64,000 nucleotides of DNA from Niastella koreensis GR20-10. Lineage in GTDB: Bacteria; Bacteroidota; Bacteroidia; Chitinophagales; Chitinophagaceae. The position numbers and the translations under genes were made by a program. Positions within the stretch are counted from its first letter, which is position 1, and every line of letters starts with the position of its first letter. The DNA lies in the NCBI RefSeq assembly GCF_000246855.1, contig NC_016609.1:5406744-5470743 (forward strand). The letters run 5' to 3'. The notes beneath the pieces were generated by a model. The model worked only from the letters and a program-made list of their open reading frames with translations. It was not told the DNA's origin and did not search any database. Of the stretch, positions 35,488 through 44,758 are shown piece by piece.

Positions 35488-37233
35488 ATGAGAAAATACC
35501 TGTTGCTATACATGTTGCTTTATAGCTCCTTCCTCTGTGCCCAAAACAACACCCCCGGTAAACCCTATCAACAACCGGCCACACCGGTTTGCATTACCCA
35601 CGTTAACGTAGTAAATGTAATTACCCAAAAGACAGATGCCGATCAAACGGTGGTCATTGAAAATAACCGCATCTCGGCAGTTGGTTCAACAAAAAAAGTA
35701 AAGACGCCAGCCAATGCCCAGGTTATTGATGGAACCGGTAAATACCTGATGCCCGGTATGACGGATGCACATATTCACTTTTTTCAAAGCGGTGGTTTGT
35801 ATACCCGGCCCGATGCTGTGAATCTGAACAGTGTATACCCGTATGAAAAAGACCAGCAATGGGTGAAAGACAACCGGGCCGATCTGATGGCGCGTTACCT
35901 GGCCTGTGGCATTACTACGGTTATTGATGTGGGTGGCCCCTTCAGCAATTATGCCATCCGTAGTCAGCTGGACACAACTATACTGGCCCCCAATGCATTT
36001 GTAACCGGTCCGCTGATATCAACATACCTGCCACCCAACCTGGATAAAAACGACCCGCCTATTATAAAGGTAAACAGCGAACAGGAAGCCCGTGACCTGG
36101 TGAAAAAACAACTGCCTTACAAACCTGACTTTATAAAGATCTGGTACATCGTTTTACGCGATCAAAAACCGGAGACTACCTATCCTATTGTAAAAGCGGC
36201 TATAGAAGAAAGTCATGCCAACGGGTTAAAAGTTGCCGTGCATGCCACCCAGTATCAAACCGCTAAACTGGCGGTTGAGGCCGGCGCCGACATTTTGGTG
36301 CACAGCGTTGATGATAAGCCCCTCGACAATGAGATGCTGCAATTGATGAAAAGCAGGAACATTGTCTACATCCCCACCCTGGTGGTTGCCGAAGGCTATC
36401 ACCGCACCTTTACCCAGCAATTTGATTTTACCGCGCACGACCTCACCTGGTCCAATCCATTTATGCTGGGCAGCCTGCTCGATCTGCAACATCTGGGAAC
36501 AAAAGCGCCCTTTGATTATCATACTATGCGCAACCGGTTTCATATTCCGGCCAAAGAAGATACTATAATGGCCACTAACCTGAAACTGGCGCAGCAAGCC
36601 GGCGTATTAATAGTTTCGGGAACCGATGCAGGTAATATTGGTACGCAACACGCGGCCTCGTATGGAGACGAACTGCTGGCCATGCAAAAAGCCGGGCTCA
36701 GTAACTGGGAGATCATTCGTTCTGCGACTATCAATGCAGCAAAAGGATTTGGAAAGGAAAAAGACCTGGGCAGTATTGAAAAAGGAAAACTGGCCGATCT
36801 GTTGTTGCTGGATAGCGATCCCACCAGCAGCCTGCCCACGCCAGCCAGCATTCGCAGCATTTTTCATCATGGCGCAATCATTCAACCGGAAAACTTAATA
36901 CAGCCTTCACCCGAAATGCTGGTACAGCAACAGGTTAATGGTTATAACATTCATAATATTGACGCTTTCCTGGCGCCCTATAGCGACAATGTGGTCATTT
37001 ACGATGCAGATGGCAAGGTATTGATGAAGGGAAAACAGGAGATCCGCGGGGAATACACCAAATATTTCAATAAAACGCCCGATCTGCATTGCCAGATCGT
37101 AAACCGGATGGTAATGGGCAACACCGTTGTTGACCAGGAAAAACTAACCAGCGCCAACCGTAAACCTTCTGAAGGCATAGCTGTTTATAAAATAGATAAC
37201 GGTAAAATTGTAACTGTACACTTTATAGAATAA
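35488..37233 (+). CDS. Amidohydrolase fused to C-terminal NTF2-like domain, 581 aa
   Basis: A signal peptide (MRKYLLLYMLLYSSFLCAQ) is followed by an imidazolonepropionase-like amidohydrolase: TDAHIHFFQSG (HxH), PDFIKIWY (likely carbamate Lys), KVAVHATQY, ILVHSVDD and VSGTDAGN (catalytic Asp). Residues ~485-581 form a separate SnoaL/NTF2-like domain (NIDAFLAPYSDNVVIYDADG, IDNGKIVTVHFIE). The secreted enzyme probably cleaves an amide or lactam; the NTF2 domain may dimerise or bind substrate. The two-domain arrangement is unusual but in frame and intact. Confidence 0.85.
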   Translation: MRKYLLLYMLLYSSFLCAQNNTPGKPYQQPATPVCITHVNVVNVITQKTDADQTVVIENNRISAVGSTKKVKTPANAQVIDGTGKYLMPGMTDAHIHFFQSGGLYTRPDAVNLNSVYPYEKDQQWVKDNRADLMARYLACGITTVIDVGGPFSNYAIRSQLDTTILAPNAFVTGPLISTYLPPNLDKNDPPIIKVNSEQEARDLVKKQLPYKPDFIKIWYIVLRDQKPETTYPIVKAAIEESHANGLKVAVHATQYQTAKLAVEAGADILVHSVDDKPLDNEMLQLMKSRNIVYIPTLVVAEGYHRTFTQQFDFTAHDLTWSNPFMLGSLLDLQHLGTKAPFDYHTMRNRFHIPAKEDTIMATNLKLAQQAGVLIVSGTDAGNIGTQHAASYGDELLAMQKAGLSNWEIIRSATINAAKGFGKEKDLGSIEKGKLADLLLLDSDPTSSLPTPASIRSIFHHGAIIQPENLIQPSPEMLVQQQVNGYNIHNIDAFLAPYSDNVVIYDADGKVLMKGKQEIRGEYTKYFNKTPDLHCQIVNRMVMGNTVVDQEKLTSANRKPSEGIAVYKIDNGKIVTVHFIE

Positions 37234-37235
37234 TT

Positions 37236-37790
37236 ATGGCACGCACTCCATCTGTTATGACACCACTGGGTGAAAAAGCATCCGGGTTTACCTTACCTGA
37301 TACGGTCAGTGGAAAAGAGATCTCACTGGAAGCAGCAAAAGGCGTTACCGCTACGGTGTTGATGTTCATTTGCAACCATTGTCCGTTTGTAAAACACGTA
37401 AATCCTGCATTGGTAAAGCTGGGGAATGATTATAAAGATAAAGGCATCAGTTTTATCGCCATCAGCTCCAACGATGTGGCCAGTTATCCCGAAGACGGGC
37501 CCGAACAAATGAAACAGGTAGCCGAACAACAACAGTATCCCTTTCCTTATTTATACGACGAAACGCAAGCTGTGGCCAAAGCTTATGAAGCAGCCTGTAC
37601 GCCCGATTTCTTTATTTACAATAAAGACCTGTTGCTGGCATACCGCGGTCAGCTCGATGATTCCCGCCCGGGTAACGACAAACCGGTTTCGGGCGCAGAT
37701 ATCCGTAATGCGCTTGACCATTTGATAGCGGGAAAACAGGTGCCGGCCGATCAAAAACCAAGTATAGGCTGTAATATCAAATGGAAATGA
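37236..37790 (+). CDS. Thioredoxin-fold (AhpC/TSA-like) protein, 184 aa
   Basis: A thioredoxin-like peroxiredoxin family protein. The active-site region is MFICNHCPFVKHVNPALV (CNHC), followed by ISFIAISSNDVASYPEDG. The C-terminal CTPDFFIYNKDLLLAYRG carries the cis-Pro analogue. There is no signal peptide. It begins two bases after the amidohydrolase stop and is likely co-transcribed. Confidence 0.87.
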   Translation: MARTPSVMTPLGEKASGFTLPDTVSGKEISLEAAKGVTATVLMFICNHCPFVKHVNPALVKLGNDYKDKGISFIAISSNDVASYPEDGPEQMKQVAEQQQYPFPYLYDETQAVAKAYEAACTPDFFIYNKDLLLAYRGQLDDSRPGNDKPVSGADIRNALDHLIAGKQVPADQKPSIGCNIKWK

Positions 37791-37794
37791 GCAA

Positions 37795-37850
37795 TGAAAG
37801 GCAAGTTGAAAAGTTGACAAGTTAACAGGTTGACAAGGAAAATACATTAA
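37795..37850. repeat. Intergenic degenerate repeat (AAGTTGACAAGTTAACAG type)
   Basis: GCAAGTTGAAAAGTTGACAA followed by GTTAACAGGTTGACAAGG sits between the convergent thioredoxin-like and membrane-methyltransferase-like genes. Confidence 0.7.
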
Positions 37851-38437
37851 AGGCGAGGTAATAACATGGGTACATGCTTTTGGTATGCTTTATACTTCTC
37901 ACCAAACTGGGCGCTCAGCTTTTTTTCTTCCAGTATGGCGCCCCATACCGTATACAGCGTTATTATCAGGCAGGCCAGTAAATTCTTTACAAAAGGGTAA
38001 ATAAAAAACAGCGACCAGATGAGCAGCAACGTACCAAAATATAATGGATGCCGTACATAGCGGTTCATTCCGTCCAATTCCAACTCACCAACCGGCGGCT
38101 GTTCTTTATAAAAAACGCTGATGCCGCTGAGTGCAAAAAAGTATTTTTTAATCATTATACCCATAATAACCAATGCCGTTCCCAACGGTAAACATAACAA
38201 TAACTTTACCCAGGCCGGCGCCACGTATAATAGGTTGCTTTGCAGGTAAACCTGGTACAACAGGATAGCCATAAGCGTAACCGCCGCAAATACCGAGTAG
38301 GAAAAAGCATAATATTTATACCGAAGCCCCAGGCGCCGTTCCATAAACCGCTTCCACCAGTTGGCGGCCAGCACGCTGTGAAAAATGCCAAAAAGCACCC
38401 AGAGCACCACGAGTATAATATGATTAATTAGAAACAT
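37847..38437 (-). CDS. Membrane methyltransferase-like (NnrU/isoprenylcysteine methyltransferase type) protein, 196 aa
   Basis: Five to six membrane helices. The conserved SAM-binding end is GMNRYVRHPLYFGTLLLIWS followed by EEKKLSAQFGEKYKAYQKHV, as in PEMT/ICMT and NnrU-like proteins. It probably methylates a membrane lipid or thiol. The substrate is unknown. Convergent with the thioredoxin-like gene. Confidence 0.8.
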   Translation of the reverse strand: MFLINHIILVVLWVLFGIFHSVLAANWWKRFMERRLGLRYKYYAFSYSVFAAVTLMAILLYQVYLQSNLLYVAPAWVKLLLCLPLGTALVIMGIMIKKYFFALSGISVFYKEQPPVGELELDGMNRYVRHPLYFGTLLLIWSLFFIYPFVKNLLACLIITLYTVWGAILEEKKLSAQFGEKYKAYQKHVPMLLPRL

Positions 38438-38454
38438 AGGTTTGTTAAGTTACG

Positions 38455-38578
38455 GAAACAGCCTCAAGCTGCAATCCCGAACTAACAAACTTAATAACCC
38501 ACGAACCTAAGAACTTAAACTTAGAATCGAGAACAAAGAACTTGGAACTCCGAACTTGGAACTTGAAACTTGGAACCA
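38455..38578. repeat. Intergenic degenerate repeat (GAACTTGGAACTTGAAAC type)
   Basis: A run of ~10 GAACTTGGAACT-like units (for example CGAACTTGGAACTTGAAACT) ends directly at the TATCTTTG promoter box of the ABC-F gene. One of the clearest members of the family. Confidence 0.85.
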
Positions 38579-38579
38579 G

Positions 38580-38587
38580 TATCTTTG
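38580..38587 (+). promoter_or_regulatory. -7 promoter box (TATCTTTG) of the ABC-F gene
   Basis: TATCTTTG fits TAnnTTTG, four bases before the ATG at 38592. It argues for a nearly leaderless transcript and against the longer frame from 38556. Confidence 0.65.
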
Positions 38588-38591
38588 CGCC

Positions 38592-40472
38592 ATGCATTAT
38601 GTATCTGTAGAAGCACTGGGCAAGTCGTTTGGTGTAAAACCGTTGTTTGAGAATATTTCATTTCATGTGGAAGAGGGCGATAAAATTGCCCTGGTAGCCC
38701 GGAATGGCAGTGGAAAAAGTACCCTGTTGCGGATCCTCGCCGGCAAAGAAACAGCCGACAGCGGCACCGCCTGGATCAACAAAGAAGTGACCGTTGCCCT
38801 GTTTGAGCAGGACCCCGTTTTTGACGAAAAAGGGACGATCCTGGATAATATTTTCTATCATAATCACCCGGTTATCAATGCCATAAGGGAATTTGAAGCC
38901 ATTAGCGAAGAGGGCGATCCCGATAAACTAACCGACGCCATTGTAAAAATGGATGACCTGGGCGCCTGGGATTTTGATGCCAAAGTAAAACAGATCCTGG
39001 CCAGGCTGAACATCCATCACCTGAATCAGGCCGTTAATACCCTTTCGGGTGGGCAACGCAAACGCGTGGCGCTGGCAAAAACCCTCATAGATATTGGTTT
39101 TGACCATAAACACGTGTTGCTGATCATGGACGAGCCCACCAACCACCTGGATGTTGAAATGGTGGAATGGCTGGAAAATTACCTCGACCAACAAAACGTA
39201 ACCCTGTTGCTGGTTACCCACGACCGCTATTTTCTGGATGCCGTAAGTGATGAAATCTGGGAGATAGACGGCAGTGAACTATTTGTTTATAAAGGAGATT
39301 ATCAAAATTACATCGAAAAAAAAGCGGCCCGCCAGGAAAGCGATGCCGCCACCATAGATAAAGCCCGCAATACATACCGTAAGGAACTGGAATGGATGCG
39401 CAAGCAACCCAAGGCCCGTACCACTAAAAGCAAAAGCCGCCAGGACAATTTCTATAAAGTAGAAGCTGTAGCCAAACAACGAATAGAAGACGCTCAATTG
39501 GAGCTCTCCATGAAAATGAGCCGGCTGGGTGGTAAAGTGATCGAACTGAAAAAAGTATACAAGAGCTTTGGTGAAAAACCGATCATGAAAGGGTTTGATT
39601 ACACCTTTAAAAAAGGGGAACGCATCGGTGTTGTAGGTAAAAATGGGGTGGGCAAATCTACTTTTCTGAATATGCTGCAGGGTCTTGAACCGGCCGACAG
39701 CGGTAAGATCAATATTGGTGAAACCGTGATCTTTGGTAACTACTCCCAACAGGGTCTGGTGATAAAAGAAGACATGCGGGTAATTGAATTTGTAAAAAAC
39801 ATTGCAGAAAGCTTTCCGCTCGCGAGCGGTGGCGCCTTAAGCGCGGCCCAGTTCCTGCAATTGTTCCTGTTTCCGCCAGAGCAACAGTATACGTATATTT
39901 CTAAACTCAGCGGTGGAGAAAAAAGACGCTTGCATTTATTGTCGATCCTGTTTCGGAATCCCAACTTTTTAATCCTCGATGAGCCTACCAACGACCTCGA
40001 TCTGCCAACGCTGGGGGTGCTGGAAAATTTCCTGAGCGAATACCCCGGGTGTTTACTCATTGTTTCGCACGACCGTTATTTTATGGACCGCCTGGTTGAT
40101 CACCTGTTTGTTTTTGAAGGCGAAGGGGTCATCCGCGATTTTCCGGGTAACTATTCGCAATACCGGTTATGGTTAAAGGATAAAGAAGAGGGAGAAAAAG
40201 AAACCCAACCCGTTAAACAGGAAGTTAAAGCGGCGCCGGTGAAGGAAGCAGAGAAAAAGAAGATGTCGTATAATGAAAAAAGAGAATTCGAACAACTGCA
40301 GAAAGATATCGCCAAACTCGAAAAAGAAAAAGAAACCATCACCGAACAAATGAACGACGGCTCCCTGCCCTTCGATCGGTTGCAACAACTATCGGTGCGG
40401 ATTAGTGAGATAACGGGTTTATTAGATGAGAAAGAGTTGCGTTGGTTGGAATTGAGTGAATTTAATGCATAG
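38592..40472 (+). CDS. ABC-F family ATPase (Uup/EttA-like), 626 aa
   Basis: A soluble protein with two ATPase domains and no membrane segment. Domain 1: Walker A VARNGSGKSTLLR, signature LSGGQRKRVALAKTL, Walker B LLIMDEPTNHLDVEMVEW. A charged linker (KQPKARTTKSKSRQDN) is followed by domain 2: VVGKNGVGKSTFLN, LSGGEKRRLHLLSIL, LILDEPTNDLD. The C-terminal ~80 residues are a coiled coil (EFEQLQKDIAKLEKEKETIT). ABC-F proteins act on the ribosome, in translation or antibiotic protection. The ATG at 38592 is preferred over 38556. Confidence 0.93.
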   Translation: MHYVSVEALGKSFGVKPLFENISFHVEEGDKIALVARNGSGKSTLLRILAGKETADSGTAWINKEVTVALFEQDPVFDEKGTILDNIFYHNHPVINAIREFEAISEEGDPDKLTDAIVKMDDLGAWDFDAKVKQILARLNIHHLNQAVNTLSGGQRKRVALAKTLIDIGFDHKHVLLIMDEPTNHLDVEMVEWLENYLDQQNVTLLLVTHDRYFLDAVSDEIWEIDGSELFVYKGDYQNYIEKKAARQESDAATIDKARNTYRKELEWMRKQPKARTTKSKSRQDNFYKVEAVAKQRIEDAQLELSMKMSRLGGKVIELKKVYKSFGEKPIMKGFDYTFKKGERIGVVGKNGVGKSTFLNMLQGLEPADSGKINIGETVIFGNYSQQGLVIKEDMRVIEFVKNIAESFPLASGGALSAAQFLQLFLFPPEQQYTYISKLSGGEKRRLHLLSILFRNPNFLILDEPTNDLDLPTLGVLENFLSEYPGCLLIVSHDRYFMDRLVDHLFVFEGEGVIRDFPGNYSQYRLWLKDKEEGEKETQPVKQEVKAAPVKEAEKKKMSYNEKREFEQLQKDIAKLEKEKETITEQMNDGSLPFDRLQQLSVRISEITGLLDEKELRWLELSEFNA

Positions 40473-40473
40473 T

Positions 40474-40530
40474 TGATCAGTTGACGGGTTGACAGGTTAA
40501 CAAGTTGACAAGGGTTTAAAGTGATAGACT
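40474..40530. repeat. Intergenic degenerate repeat (GTTGACGGGTTGACAGG type)
   Basis: GTTGATCAGTTGACGGGTTG then ACAGGTTAACAAGTTGACAA, directly after the ABC-F stop codon. Confidence 0.75.
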
Positions 40531-40645
40531 GAGGTCGAACGAGGGCGGTTGATAATGTTGACAGAGTTGCCCACTGCCTTTCCACCATTAAAAATTCACG
40601 TTCACCATTCAACCAAGTATTCTTTCTAATCAAATCCCTCTCAAT

Positions 40646-40653
40646 TACTTTTG
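40646..40653 (+). promoter_or_regulatory. -7 promoter box (TACTTTTG) of the M28 peptidase gene
   Basis: TACTTTTG matches TAnnTTTG. It overlaps the upstream in-frame TTG (40651) and so supports the ATG at 40675. Confidence 0.6.
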
Positions 40654-40674
40654 AAGAAACACAAAAAGCACATT

Positions 40675-42210
40675 ATGAGAAGAACGCTCCTGGTTATGGC
40701 TTTGGCGGCCTCAACAGCCGCCTCGGCGCAAAAGATCGCCGACCCCAGGCCATTTGCCACTACAATAACCCCCGACGACTTAAAAAAGCACTTGTACATC
40801 ATAGCCGGCCCCGGGATGGAAGGTCGCGAAACGGCCACTGAGGGACAACGCAAAGCAGCTGCCTATATTGAAAGCCAGTTTAAGGCACTGAATTTACAAC
40901 CCGGCAATAAAGGCAATTTTCAACTGGGTTATCCCATTTACCAGGATTCAATAGCCAAAGCAGCTATAGATGTGAACGGAAAGCCGTTTGCGATGTTCAA
41001 CGACTTTACGATCAGCCAGGGAATGGGGCATACAAGTACTTTATTCTGCAACCAGGTTGTTTTTGCAGGCGCCGGTATCAGTGATAGTACCCGCAACGAT
41101 TTTAAAGATGTAGCAGGCAAAATTGCACTGGTATTTCAGGCCCCATCTTCACCGGCACAAACCGGTGGTGGCTCCAGCACCCGTAACCGCAGAACTTTTG
41201 GTCCTTACGCGATAATGGAAGCCGCACAGAAAAATGGCGCAGCCGCCATCCTGATAGTGCAAAATGGGTTTCCCCGTCGTAGCGGGATGGGGTCGGGCAA
41301 AAGCTCACCTTACCTCGATGGATTTCAGAAAACAGTTTTCCCAAACACTTTTTTCATCTCTGAAGAGATTGCCAAAGCCATTATGGGCGCTGATTTTGAC
41401 GCAGCTGCTGAATCCGTAAAAACCGGTAATGCGCAACCTAAAACATATACAGCTGAGGTTAAGCTCGAATTCAGAAAAGACAGAATTGAATTATCCAGCA
41501 GCAACGTAGTTGGGTTTATGGAAGGCACCGATAAAAAGGACGAGTTTTTGTTTATCACCGCACATTATGACCACCTTGGCAAACGCGGCGATTCGGTTAT
41601 TTACTACGGCGCAGATGACGATGGTTCAGGCACCGTAAGTGTGCTGGAACTGGCCGAAGCATTTGCAAAAGCAAAAGCATCGGGCAAAGGTCCCCGCCGC
41701 TCCATCGTATTTATGACCGTTTCGGGGGAAGAAAAGGGGTTGTGGGGCTCCGAGTTCTACAGCGATCATCCGATATACCCATTAGACAAAACAACCGCCG
41801 ACCTGAACATCGATATGATCGGCCGTATCGATCCCAAACGCAAGGAAGGCGACAGCACCAACTATGTATATGTGGTAGGCGATGACAAACTCAGTTCTGA
41901 CCTGCGCCCCATCAGCGAGGCCGTGAATAAAAAATACACCAGGCTGGAACTGGATTATAAATACAATGCACCCAAAGATCCTGAACGCATTTACTATCGC
42001 AGCGACCATTATAATTTCGCCCGTAAAGGCGTGCCCATTATTTTCTACTTCAATGGAACGCACAACGATTACCATAAGCCAACTGATACACCCGATAAGA
42101 TCAATTACAACCTGATGGCTAAAAGAGCCCAGCTGGTATTTTATACCGCCTGGGAAATGGCCAACCGCAACGATATGTTGAAAAGAGATATTCCGCTTTC
42201 TGAGCATTAA
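40675..42210 (+). CDS. Secreted M28 zinc peptidase with PA-like insert, 511 aa
   Basis: The signal peptide MRRTLLVMALAASTAASAQ is followed by GPGMEGRETATEGQRKAAAY. A PA-type domain (~residues 110-230, AGAGISDSTRNDFKDVAGKI) precedes the catalytic core: FITAHYDHLG (His ligand), YYGADDDGSGTVSVLELAEA (bridging Asp), TVSGEEKGLWGSEFY (catalytic Glu pair), NIDMIGRID and the C-terminal HNDYHKPTDTPDKINY (His ligand). A two-zinc aminopeptidase acting outside the cytoplasm. Start chosen by the promoter position. Confidence 0.92.
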   Translation: MRRTLLVMALAASTAASAQKIADPRPFATTITPDDLKKHLYIIAGPGMEGRETATEGQRKAAAYIESQFKALNLQPGNKGNFQLGYPIYQDSIAKAAIDVNGKPFAMFNDFTISQGMGHTSTLFCNQVVFAGAGISDSTRNDFKDVAGKIALVFQAPSSPAQTGGGSSTRNRRTFGPYAIMEAAQKNGAAAILIVQNGFPRRSGMGSGKSSPYLDGFQKTVFPNTFFISEEIAKAIMGADFDAAAESVKTGNAQPKTYTAEVKLEFRKDRIELSSSNVVGFMEGTDKKDEFLFITAHYDHLGKRGDSVIYYGADDDGSGTVSVLELAEAFAKAKASGKGPRRSIVFMTVSGEEKGLWGSEFYSDHPIYPLDKTTADLNIDMIGRIDPKRKEGDSTNYVYVVGDDKLSSDLRPISEAVNKKYTRLELDYKYNAPKDPERIYYRSDHYNFARKGVPIIFYFNGTHNDYHKPTDTPDKINYNLMAKRAQLVFYTAWEMANRNDMLKRDIPLSEH

Positions 42211-42212
42211 AT

Positions 42213-42265
42213 CAATAGACAATTGGCAATGGGCAATAGGCAATCGGAGTTTGCTTATTGCCCAT
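42213..42265. repeat. Degenerate repeat with 10-bp hairpin between convergent genes
   Basis: AATCAATAGACAATTGGCAA then TGGGCAATAGGCAATCGG. ATGGGCAATA at 42229-42238 pairs exactly with TATTGCCCAT at 42256-42265. It lies between convergent genes and is followed by a T-rich stretch on the plus strand, so it may end transcription. Confidence 0.75.
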
Positions 42266-42276
42266 TTCTTCTTTAA

Positions 42277-43224
42277 CTACTTCCAGATCTTATAACAGTA
42301 TCTGAATAGTTTACCTTCAAAATCAAATGGCGTGGTGGCGCGGGTGATATCTTTTATTTCAGTGGCATTTATCTGTTCCCTGTCCAGCTCAAACTTCCGG
42401 TAATTGGTACTGAAGTAAATAATGCCGCCAGGCGCTACGGCACGGATGGTTTTATTCAACAATTCAGCATGATCTCGCTGAATGTCCAGGAAGTCTTTCA
42501 TACGTTTGCTGTTGCTGAAAGTGGGTGGGTCCATTACTACCAGGTCAAAGGAAGCAGGCGCCAGTGAATCGAGGTATTGCTTTACATCGGCATGAACAAA
42601 CTCATGCTTCTTTTCATTGTACAGCTCATTCAGCCGCATATTCTCTTCCGCCCATTGCAAATAGGTTTTTGACAAATCAACCGAGGTTACCTGCGAGGCG
42701 CCCCCCGCAGCTGCATATACAGAGAAGGAACCGGTATAACAAAACAGGTTCAATACTCTTTTTTCATTCGCCTCATTGCGTATCATGCCCCGGGTAATGC
42801 GGTGATCGAGAAACAAGCCGGTATCGAGATAATCGCTCAGGTTCACTTTAAATTTCAGTTCCGCTTCTTCTACAACAAAGTTGGCGCCTTCCTCACTCAC
42901 CCGCTGGTACTGGCCCAGGCGGCCTGGTTTGCGTTGCCGTTCCTTGATGTACACATTGTCAACCGGCATTTGCAGTACTTCGCAGATCAGCTCTATACAG
43001 GCTTCCAGCCAGGCTTCATGTTCTGCCTCCGCCATTTCAAATTTCCGCTTGTATTCTGCCAGGTATAAATTATCGCCATACCGTTCAATACATAAAGCAA
43101 ATTCGGGCAGGTCGTGATCGTAGATGCGATAACAGGCAATACCCTGGCGTTTTGCCTGCTTATTTAAATGCCGGTACACTTTGGTGAGCCGGTTGCGGAA
43201 CATTTCGAATTTCTCTGGAGACAT
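42277..43224 (-). CDS. RlmK-like 23S rRNA methyltransferase (class I SAM), 315 aa
   Basis: Resembles the C-terminal (RlmK) half of RlmKL, which makes m7G2069 in 23S rRNA. Segments: FRNRLTKVYRHLNKQAKRQG, CYRIYDHDLPEFALCIERYG, then LNLFCYTGSFSVYAAAGGAS (SAM motif I) and VVMDPPTFSNSKRMKDFLDI (DPPTF catalytic motif). It lacks the N-terminal THUMP/RlmL half. The ATG at 43224 lies four bases from a TACTTTTG box, so the longer repeat-encoded N-terminus up to 43302 is rejected. Confidence 0.88.
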   Translation of the reverse strand: MSPEKFEMFRNRLTKVYRHLNKQAKRQGIACYRIYDHDLPEFALCIERYGDNLYLAEYKRKFEMAEAEHEAWLEACIELICEVLQMPVDNVYIKERQRKPGRLGQYQRVSEEGANFVVEEAELKFKVNLSDYLDTGLFLDHRITRGMIRNEANEKRVLNLFCYTGSFSVYAAAGGASQVTSVDLSKTYLQWAEENMRLNELYNEKKHEFVHADVKQYLDSLAPASFDLVVMDPPTFSNSKRMKDFLDIQRDHAELLNKTIRAVAPGGIIYFSTNYRKFELDREQINATEIKDITRATTPFDFEGKLFRYCYKIWK

Positions 43225-43228
43225 GGCG

Positions 43229-43236
43229 CAAAAGTA
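43229..43236 (-). promoter_or_regulatory. -7 promoter box (TACTTTTG) of the RlmK-like gene
   Basis: On the minus strand TACTTTTG is four bases before the ATG at 43224. It sets the start and implies a very short leader. Confidence 0.6.
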
Positions 43237-43239
43237 AGG

Positions 43240-43475
43240 AAAACAGCTGCAAGCTTCAAGCCGCAAGCCGCAAGCAAATACAGGCCGAAAGCCGAAAGCC
43301 AAAAGCTGAAAGCACTACACCGCTGCACTGAAAACAACCGCAAGCTTCAAACTTTAAGCCATAAGCAATACACTGCTGCGCGTCAATCATCTTCACGGCA
43401 AACCGCGAAACGGGTAACCGGAAACCGGTGACCGGTAACCTGCAACTTGAAACCTGGAACCTGGAACTAATAACT
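43240..43475. repeat. Large composite degenerate repeat (AAGCCGCAAGC, GGTAACCGG and GGAACCTGG blocks)
   Basis: Three blocks in order: AAGC-type (GCTTCAAGCCGCAAGCCGC), then a GC-rich block CGGGTAACCGGAAACCGG, then GGAACCTGGAACTAATAAC. Bases 43388-43439 are repeated, 52 of 52 identical, in inverted orientation at 46446-46497, and the flanking blocks also match in order. No coding value is evident. Confidence 0.9.
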
Positions 43476-44681
43476 TTAAACGCCCATATATTTTTTCAAC
43501 CAAAGAAACCCAATAGCAGTAACAAAGCTTGTTCCCCCCAATACCCACCACAACACATTAAACCCGGCATGTTCGGCAATTTGCGCGCCCAGGAACGGGC
43601 CGGTAGTTTGTGCAATTGACCAGGCAATGGTATATAACCCTGCGTATTGGCCCCGGTTATGATCGGCGCTGCGGGCAGTCCAGAAGGTATTCATGAATGG
43701 CAGCACCAGGATCTCCCCCATTGTCATAACCACCATCATCAGCATGGCCAGCAGGTGATTGATGTGAAAGATGTTCAGCATAAAGTAGGCAGTACCCACC
43801 AACAGGGTGCCTCTTACTATATAAAAAAGGTTGGAGCGACGGCCTTCCAGTTTAAAAATGAGCACCATTTCAATGATCGTGATCATAATGCCATTGAGGG
43901 CCCCTATTAACCCAATAAAGCGTTCATTAAAATGCAGTTCAATTTTATAATAGGCGCTCAGGTTAGTGAACAACTGAAAAAAGCAACTGGCAAATAAGAT
44001 CGTAAGCAGAATGAACCAGAGATAGATCTTATCGCGGTAAGCCGAATGCGAAGGATCGGTAACAACCTGCTTTTTAACCGGCCTTACCTGTTTGGAGGGA
44101 TGCAAAAAATACCACAACAATAAAACAGCCGTGAGGTTGGTAGCGCCATCAACCCAGAACAACAATTCATAATTGATAGCGGCCAGTAAACCGCCAACAG
44201 CACTGCCAACTGCCCAGCCCAGGTTAATGGCCAACCGGTTGAGCGCATACGAACGGGTACGCGTTTCCTCTTTACTATAAGCAACAATAGCGGTAGAATT
44301 AGCAGGCCTGAACGCGTCATTCACCAGGCTTAATAAGAAGGTGCACAAACAGATGAGCGGATAGGACCTCATTTGGCCAAGTATCATGAACATAATGCCG
44401 CCACCACCCAAGGTAATCAGTTGCACCTTATGAAAGCCGATGCGGTCGGTTAGTTTGCCGCCTAAAAAACCACCAGTTACCGCACCCAGGCCAAACAGAG
44501 CCATAACAAACCCTGCCTGTCCAATGCTGTACCCCATTTTCGGACTGGTAAGATAAATGGTCATGAAGGGAAGTACCATGGTGCCGCTGCGGTTCACTAA
44601 CATTACAAACGACAGCCACCAGGTAGATGGAGACAAGCCACTATAGGCATTCCTGTATAGAGAAAGCGTTTTGCTTATCAT
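43476..44681 (-). CDS. MFS transporter (multidrug-type), 401 aa
   Basis: A 12-helix major facilitator. The motif A region GGFLGGKLTDRIGFHKVQLI lies between helices 2 and 3. The N-terminal RSGTMVLPFMTIYL and the SAVGGLLAAINYELLFW helix pair are typical of MDR-type (YdeE/MdtH-like) members. A cytoplasmic loop between the two six-helix halves (PSKQVRPVKKQ) is visible. The substrate is unknown. It is followed on its 3' side by the large composite repeat. Confidence 0.88.
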   Translation of the reverse strand: MISKTLSLYRNAYSGLSPSTWWLSFVMLVNRSGTMVLPFMTIYLTSPKMGYSIGQAGFVMALFGLGAVTGGFLGGKLTDRIGFHKVQLITLGGGGIMFMILGQMRSYPLICLCTFLLSLVNDAFRPANSTAIVAYSKEETRTRSYALNRLAINLGWAVGSAVGGLLAAINYELLFWVDGATNLTAVLLLWYFLHPSKQVRPVKKQVVTDPSHSAYRDKIYLWFILLTILFASCFFQLFTNLSAYYKIELHFNERFIGLIGALNGIMITIIEMVLIFKLEGRRSNLFYIVRGTLLVGTAYFMLNIFHINHLLAMLMMVVMTMGEILVLPFMNTFWTARSADHNRGQYAGLYTIAWSIAQTTGPFLGAQIAEHAGFNVLWWVLGGTSFVTAIGFLWLKKYMGV

Positions 44682-44697
44682 GTGACTGTTGTATTAT

Positions 44698-44726
44698 AAA
44701 AAAATCCCCCGGGTTAAGCGGGGGAT
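44698..44726 (-). terminator. Intrinsic terminator after the DUF4197 gene
   Basis: ATCCCCCG and CGGGGGAT stem, short loop, then TTTTTTT on the minus strand; it lies between the DUF4197 and MFS genes. Confidence 0.85.
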
Positions 44727-44758
44727 GCAATTTATAATAAATCTCCAAGCAGACGAAC

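Noticed and set aside
43225-43302. Longer N-terminus for the RlmK-like methyltransferase
   Set aside because: It is encoded by a degenerate repeat, and a TACTTTTG promoter box lies at 43229-43236.
43240-43475. CRISPR array
   Set aside because: The repeats are short, degenerate and without spacers of constant length; no cas genes are in the window.
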